From positions 8,667,038 through 8,731,037 of the forward strand of contig NC_035164.2 in assembly GCF_001659605.2 (NCBI RefSeq): a stretch of 64,000 nucleotides of DNA. The letters are read 5' to 3'. Below are positions 58,094 through 64,000 of this stretch, piece after piece. The notes beneath the pieces are model-generated. The model was not told the DNA's origin and did no database searches. It saw nothing but the letters and a program-made list of their open reading frames with translations. Position 1 is the stretch's first letter, and each line of letters begins with the position of its first letter. The stretch is from Manihot esculenta. Taxonomy: Eukaryota; Streptophyta; Magnoliopsida; Malpighiales; Euphorbiaceae. The translations under genes were made by a program, and so were the position numbers.

Positions 58094-59500
58094 CTAGCCC
58101 ATAAAAGGTGCTCTAGGACACTCCCGAGCCATGTGTCCCTCCTGTCCACATCTGAAACATGCATTAGTCCCAGCCCGACACACTCCCTTGTGTGGCTTCC
58201 CACACCTTAGGCATTCTGTGCCATCTGAGCCTGAGCTCGAGCCACCGCCTAATCCCAGACCGGATTTCAACTTACTCCAGAACTTGTTCTTCTTCGGCTT
58301 CTTGGTGGTGTTACTCCACCTCTTGCTACCTGAGCTCTGAGAAGAGAGACCTGGCCCTCCTCTGCCTGGGGTCTTAACCCCTGAAGACTGGGTCACTGAC
58401 TGCTTCACTGATCCCTCAACTATAGCACTAGCCTCCATCCTTCGCGCCATATCCACCACAGTGTGGAAACTTTCCCTCTCAACTGACTGAATCAAAGAGG
58501 AGTACCTAGAATGCAACTTCATGACATATCTCTTGGCTTTCTTCGAATCTGTATCTAGAGCTTGCCTTGAAAAAGGCAATAGCTCCAAGAATTTATCCGT
58601 GTACTCCTCTATACTCATATGTTCTGTCTGCCTCAGCAGCTCAAACTCAATCATCTTCAGTTCTCTGGAACTGTCTGGAAAAGCCCATCCAGCGAACTCA
58701 TTTGCAAATTCCTCCCATGTCATGCTGTCTAGTCTTGGGTCCACATAACACTTGAACCATTCCCGTGCCTTTTTGCACTTTAAGGTGAACCCTGCCATCT
58801 GAATGGCCCTGCTGTCATCTGCCCCTAGCTCATCAGTTATCGTCTTCACTACTCTCAGGTATTCAAAGGGATCATCCCCTGACTTGTATTTGGGAGCATC
58901 CAGCTTAAGGTAATCTGTCATCTTTACTTTGCTCCCACCGGCTGAGCTAGGTCTAGAAGGTTGAGTAACTGGGGCTGCTGGTTCTGTAGGTGGTGGAGGT
59001 GGGGGTGCAGCATTCCCCGAGGCGGGGTTTGCCAGGTTAGGATAGAAGGGTGAGGGTGGATAAGCTGGGTACTGTGTGTAAGGTGGATAGAAAGGTGGAT
59101 AAGGCATGTAGGTAGGGTAGGGGTTAAAGTTGGAATAATCCGATGTGCCTCCCATCGGATACCCTGAACCCTGTGGGAAGGGTGGATAATGGGGTGGAAA
59201 ACCATACCCCGAGGCCTGAGTGCCTCCCTGCGACTCCCCTGTCCCTTCTTCCGTCATGCTAACATCCAGATTCCCATCCCTCCTCTGATCCTCTTCCATA
59301 ACCTCCCTCACATCTGAAGAACTTCCTCCTCTATCTGTCCCCCTTCTGCTAGCATCAAAAGACCTTCTAGGGTCCCTTGACACTCTTTCTCTGCTTGATC
59401 TACAAGACATTGCCCTAGGCAATGCAGGAGGACGGGCGCTCGTGCCCTCATCCTCAGGTGGTACTCCAGTCAATCTTGCAGATCGACGGGTTCCTCTCAT
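58094..59500 (-). pseudogene. gag: B gag
   Basis: Starts [10 protein letters not shown] at 59500, with TTTTCAG ending at 59509. Pro/Tyr-rich segment, Gag core from [13 protein letters not shown], and two full zinc knuckles (CLRCGKPHKGVC and [14 protein letters not shown]). TAG at 58096-58094 lies just after the knuckles, where A has Gln in MAQSQQ. The stop would separate a complete Gag from the enzymes. Confidence 0.87.
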
Positions 59501-59754
59501 CCTGTTTTCTGAAAAACAGTACACATCACATAAACATTAGCATCATATGGTTCATGTGGGAACACATGAACCCGCATCACATATAGATCATTCATATCAT
59601 AGCATCAATGCACATGTGTATAATCATGGCATTTCACATCATCATACAAGACAGGACTCAACATCCTATCCTAGTGGACATGACCTTCCTATTGTGCTTG
59701 ACCTTCTAGAACATCTATGAGCCCGACACTCTAGGTCCGATCCTATGAACCTAG

Positions 59755-59767
59755 GGCTCTGATACCA
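59755..59767 (-). other. Primer-binding site of B
   Basis: Sense TGGTATCAGAGCC, three bases from the LTR end. Confidence 0.8.
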
Positions 59768-59770
59768 TTC

Positions 59771-62075
59771 TGTAACGACCCGAAAATCGGACCGCTACCG
59801 GCGCTAGGATCCAGGTCGGCTTAAGGCTACCGGGACCCGTAGCAAGCCTGACATACAACCTGTAAACCTGTTTAATCCCATACATGATCAAGAGTACACA
59901 TAAAAATTAAAACTTTTCTTTCATACATTCTCTCATACACCAAACTCAACCTGCGCATGCACTGAACATAGACATAATTGTAAGCATTGACCCCTCTGTG
60001 GGATCTCACCAATGCCCCAATGGGCGATGTAACATACGTTGAGTTGGTTTACATGAACATCACAAAACATCTAAGATCATGTATAAAAAGGGGATACCTT
60101 ACACATTGGGTCAAGCACAATCTAATCCTCAATATCATTACATACATTACTATTCATAACTTTACATCATTTTACAATTTATCATGTCCACACTTTATCT
60201 ATTACATACACATGACTTCATTACTCTTGCTGACCTCCTGGTCTACCCTGTACCTGCAAACCTGGGGGATTAGGGAGAGGGGTGAGCTACTAGAGCCCAG
60301 TGAGCAGAATAATAAAATATTTAAAACATATGATAACATGGAATGCATCACATCACAGCTAAACACATCAAGGATGGACTTGTCACCAATACCCCTCTAC
60401 ATATCCAATAGTGCCAGAATGTAGAATGGGTCCTGGTCTTTCTCTTACATAGCATAACATAACATTCCAATGTGCCAGAACGTAGAATGGGTCCTGGTCT
60501 TTCTCTTACATAGTGTCATCGAACGTAGAATGGGTCCCACTGGTCTTACATTCCGTACCGTACATATCACATCGTCACATCATAGATCGAGCGCTATGGA
60601 TCATCCAAAGTTCATCCACATCAACAACAATAAAGTATGCAATGCAACATATTCCTGAATTCTAATGCAAACAACCTAGTATATCTCATGGCATTAATGA
60701 TGCGTGAATCATGCTAAAATGTCCATCATTTGCTTTAAAACGTAATGAGTTATTCCACTCACTTCTGGATAGCTCTGACCAGACACTGGAGCAGCTGACT
60801 CACTGCTGGGGTCCTCGGTTCCTCGGGTCCGAACCTACACAGGTAGACTCAAATGAGGGACCAAACATACATGAACATAACTCTAAACTACTCCCCAAAA
60901 ACCCCCTAAAACATCATGAAACAATCATAGAAAAACATGCAAAGGAAGGCTGGACAGGGCACTTTCGGCGGCAGGTTCGGCGGCCGAAAGTCCTTCCAGA
61001 GCCGAAAGTCAGGCAGGTTCGGCGGCACCTTCGGCGGCACCTTCGGCGACCGAAACTCCCAGACAGAGACGAAACTCATGCATGTTCGGCGGCACTTTCG
61101 GCGGCCGAAACTCCCAGACAGAGGTGAAAGTCCTTTTTCGGGGGCAGGCTTCGGCAGCCGAAAGGCTGGCCTCCCAGGCATGTTTGGCGGCCGAAAGTCC
61201 TTCGGCTGCCGAACCTGGTTTCTGCCAAAGGGCAGAAACTCGGCTCCTCATGCATATTTGCCTCCCAAAACCTTCAACCATGCCTAAACCTATTCTACAA
61301 CACACCAACACAAGCATACAAGCTCCTAGGGGCTTCAAACTATATTAAACCCCATCTACAACACATCAAACATCCACATTGTTCAAAAACATAACATAAA
61401 CCCATAAACCTAACCATAAGCTAAACATGCATTCTACCCCATAGATCTACTTAAAACTTACTTAAAACATGCCATAAGCTCAAGATCGGCCCTTACCTCT
61501 TGAAGATCGAGAGGAGAACGACCCTAGCTCGGAGATGGGAGAAAGAGTGTTCCTTGAACCTCCAAGCTCCAAAACTTGCTCAAAACTTGAAAATCTTCAA
61601 AACAAAGTGAAAACTTGTGAAAATCTTGAAAGATTTGAAGGAAGAAACTCAAAATCGGTGAGGGGGCGGCGGAGAGCTCACCTTGGCTGAAAATGGGAGA
61701 AAAGCTCGCCCGTTTTCGGCTAAGGGACCCCTTTATAGGTGGCTGGCCAGGCCACGTTCGGGGGCCGAACGTGCCTCCACATGCATTCCATGTTCGGCGG
61801 CCGAACCTGGACTTTCCTCACTTAATGCTTTCGGGGGCCTAAAGCACTCCCGAAGTGCATGCATGTTCGGCGGCCGAACTTGAGGTTCGGCGGCCGAACC
61901 TGGGTTTTCCTCCAAGGTTGTTTTCTTGCAAAAACTCATTTCCATCTTGCTTAAAACCATAAAACACATTAAAACATTTTATGAAAACATGGTTTTACCC
62001 CTCTAGAGGTCTCCGACATCCGAGATTCCACCGGACGGTAGGAATTCCGATACCGGAGTCTAGCCGGGTATTACA
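59771..62075 (-). repeat. 5' LTR of B (2305 bp)
   Basis: Sense TGTAATACCCGG ... CGGGTCGTTACA. Holds a U3 motif group (61895-61755), TATA (61740-61731), a donor (61496), an intronic motif cluster (61215-60960), an exon-2 block (60834-60763), three minisatellite units (60410-60550) and the U5 block (here CCGGTAGCCTTAAGCC, one change from the family). Confidence 0.9.
61731..61740 (-). promoter_or_regulatory. TATA box of LTR B
   Basis: Sense ACCTATAAAG after TGGCCAGCC, as in A. Confidence 0.55.
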
Positions 62076-62080
62076 TTTTC
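62076..62080 (+). other. Target-site duplication TTTTC, right copy (B insertion)
   Basis: Matches 19894-19898. Confidence 0.95.
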
Positions 62081-62638
62081 GGCCATGGTGAGTTCTTGCT
62101 CTCCCATGGTTCATTTTAGATGTTTTTCCTTCGATCTTTCATGTTTTAACAAGCTTTATGTTGATTTGAAGATATTTGAACAAAAAGAGCAAGTTTTGGA
62201 AACTTGGAGACCAAAAAGAGGATTTCTCCCCATCTCCGAATTGGATCGTCTCTTCTCTCATTCTACAAGAGGTAAGAGTAGATCCATAGTTCCTTTAATG
62301 TTTTAAGTAAGTTTTATGAAGTTTCTTGGGGTAGAAAGGCATGTGTAAGTTTATGTGGAGTTTATGGGTTTACTATGCGTTTATGAACAATGTATGTTGG
62401 ATATGCATGTTTGATGAGGACTCCAAGGTGGGGTTAATGTTTATGTCTATGTATAGTGCATGCACAGGTTGAGTTTGGTGTATGAATGAAAGAAAGGTTC
62501 AAAATTTTTATGTAATTGTTGATCATGTATGGGATTAAACAGGTGTACAGGAAGAATGTTGGCTTGCTACGGGTCCCGGCGGCCTTAAGCCAATCTGGAT
62601 CCTAGCGCCGGTAGCGGTCAGATTTTCGGGTCGTTACA
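62081..62638 (+). mobile_element. Solo LTR S, right part
   Basis: Continues S from GGCCATGGTGAG, includes the donor CAAGAG|GTAAGA (62272), then jumps from sequence like 12270 of LTR A to sequence like 13560. About 1.3 kb is missing, including the motif cluster, exon 2 and minisatellite. It ends with the U5 block and GGGTCGTTACA. Confidence 0.8.
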
Positions 62639-62643
62639 TGAAG
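62639..62643 (+). other. Target-site duplication TGAAG, right copy (S insertion)
   Basis: Matches 19501-19505. Confidence 0.95.
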
Positions 62644-64000
62644 CTTGGAGACCCGGAGCTCGATTTCTCCCATCTCTGAATTTGGATCGTCTCCCCTCTC
62701 GTTCTTCAAGAGGTAAGAGTAGATCCTACCTTTTCTTTTATGTTTTATGAAAGTTTTGAGGGGTTTTAAGAGGGTTTCTTACATGATTAGAGTTTATGCT
62801 AGAATTATGGTTAATGTATGTTGTATGTATTGCTAGATGTGTTGTTGTTGGGGTATAGGCTAGTTTTAAGCCTCTAAATGCTTAAGGATGTGTTTATGCA
62901 TGTTTAGGAGTGTTGTGTTTGAGTTTGGAAGGTTGGGAGGCAAAAATGTGCATAAGAGCTGATTTCTGCCACTTCTGAAAGAACTCAGGTTCGGCAGCCG
63001 AAGGCACTTTCGGCCGCCGAACCTGCCTTTGGAGGCAAGCTTTTGGCTGCCAAAACCTGCCCCCGAAAGTTGGACTTTCGGCTCTGGAGGGGAGTTTTGA
63101 CCGCCGAAGGTGTCGCCGAAGGTGCATGAGTTTCGTCTCTGGAAGGGACTTTCGGCCACCGAAGGTGCCGCCGAAAGTAGCTGAGTTTCAGCTCTGGAGG
63201 GACTTTCGGCCGCTGAAGGTGCCGCCGAAAGTGCCTTGTTCAGCCTTCCTTTGCATGTTTTCTATGATTATTTTAGGATGTTTTAGGGGGTTTTTGGGGA
63301 GTTGTTTAGAGTCATTTTAGTGTATGTTTGGTCCCTCATTTGAGTTCACCTGTGTAGGTTCGGACCCGAGGAACCGAGGACCCCAGCAGTGAGATAGCTG
63401 CTTCAGAGTCTATTCAGAGTCAGCCAGAGGTGAGTAGAACTGAACTATGTGTTAAAATAATGAAGTTTTGAGCATGTTCATGCATCATGAATGCCGTGAT
63501 ATACTTTAGGTTGTTGCATTAGAATCTCATGATTATGCTGCATTGCATTCTATGTTGTTGATATGGATGGATGTTGGATGATCCATTAGCCCTCAATATG
63601 ATATGATGATTAATGAAAGTCCAAGGCTGCCCATGTCCACACGTCCTGGCATTTATTATGTATGATTTACGAAAGTCCAGGGCTGCCCATGTCCATGCGT
63701 CTTGGCATTGTGTGATGTTTAAGAGGAAGTCCTGCAGAGCTCCGTCGAGGGCCGGGCACATTGGATATGTAGAGGGTTATTGGTGACAAGTCCATCCGTG
63801 ATGTGAATTGTATGTGTTGTGATGCATTCCATGTAAGCATAATTTATGAATATGTTATTTTTGTTCTGCTCACTGGGCTTTTTAACTCACCCCCTTTCCC
63901 TTAACCCCTAGGCTTGCAGGTTCAGGATAGACCGGGGAGTCTTCAAGGTTGAAGTCAAGTTAAGTGTAATAGTTAGAGTGGACATGTATTGTAAAATGAT
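62644..64000 (+). repeat. 3' LTR of A, second part (cut by the window end)
   Basis: Continues LTR A from CTTGGAGACCCGG to the position equal to about 13402 of the 5' LTR. It contains the donor (62713), motif cluster, exon-2 block and the GAAAGTCC repeats. It differs from the 5' LTR by scattered substitutions and one extra 54-bp unit. Confidence 0.9.
63178..63231 (+). repeat. Extra 54-bp motif unit in the 3' LTR of A
   Basis: A unit ending GGTGCCGCCGAAAGT is present here and absent between the equivalent bases near 12632 of the 5' LTR. It shows that the motif cluster changes copy number between LTRs of one element. Confidence 0.75.

Larger units (their letters stand above)
19899..62075 (-). 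mobile_element. Element B: Tekay-type chromovirus split by C
   Basis: On the - strand: 5' LTR 62075-59771, primer site, gag 59500-58094, pol from 58093 to 56134, then the C insertion, pol continuing 23573-21956, hairpin and polypurine tract, 3' LTR 21858-19899. The flanking duplication is TTTTC. Two TAG stops interrupt its single frame. LTR lengths differ (2305 and 1960 bp). Confidence 0.9.
11679..64000 (+). mobile_element. Element A: Tekay-type chromovirus, interrupted by the S-B-C-D nest
   Basis: Complete order on the + strand: 5' LTR, primer site, gag-pol in one frame with five stops, hairpin plus polypurine tract, and a 3' LTR that starts at 19087, is split at 19505 and resumes at 62644. 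The end of the 3' LTR lies about 0.3 kb beyond the window. The 5 bp before it are CTTGG (11674-11678). It is inserted in the antisense ORF remnant of element T. Confidence 0.85.

Overview
The window is plant nuclear repeat DNA, almost certainly a eudicot, perhaps Euphorbiaceae (the family guess is weak and rests only on a general resemblance of the LTR sequences). I see no host gene, rRNA or tRNA. Every stretch can be assigned to an LTR retrotransposon. The best-preserved elements are Ty3/gypsy chromoviruses of Tekay/Del type: a single gag-pol frame, an initiator-Met tRNA primer site, TGTAA...TTACA LTRs of about 2.0-2.3 kb, and a chromodomain-like tail on integrase.

Layout. The window is one nest of insertions inside a decayed Tat/Ogre-lineage element (T, + strand, 7762-11678). 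Left arm: E (-, LTR 5433-7761) lies in the RT of T. The gag of E is cut by F (-, LTR piece 3882-4717). F is cut by G (+, Athila-like, ending with its 3' LTR 2227-3881). Right arm: A (+, from 11679 past the window end) lies in an antisense ORF remnant of T. The 3' LTR of A is split by a short solo LTR S (19506-19898 and 62076-62638). S is split by B (-, 19899-62075), B by C (-, 23574-56133), and C by D (-, 27840-50440). The four right-arm junctions S, B, C and D each carry an exact 5-bp target duplication: TGAAG, TTTTC, GTATT and AACAC. This fixes the order of insertion.

Condition of the elements. C is the youngest complete autonomous type: its two 2290-bp LTRs look nearly identical and it has one nonsense codon plus the D insertion. 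B has two nonsense codons and A has five. Seven of these eight are TAG where related copies have glutamine. D is a non-autonomous derivative: Gag is open but lacks about 63 residues of its core, and pol is reduced to two decayed protease/RT-start blocks in tandem. D is present as LTR-int-LTR-int-LTR-int-LTR with a 6556-bp period. The stretch 33858 to about 38400 within it is full of one-base deletions and has duplicated edges, which looks like a gap closed with an uncorrected long read.

Features shared across elements. (1) A near-palindrome, TTCGGCCGCCGAA in the sense direction, is clustered in the LTRs of all chromoviruses and of the unrelated Athila-like G, and also inside an ORF of G. (2) A conserved splice-site set in the chromovirus leaders predicts a small LTR-borne exon and removal of the primer-binding site from spliced gag-pol mRNA. 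(3) A hairpin lies directly upstream of the polypurine tract. These are the observations I think most deserve a second look.
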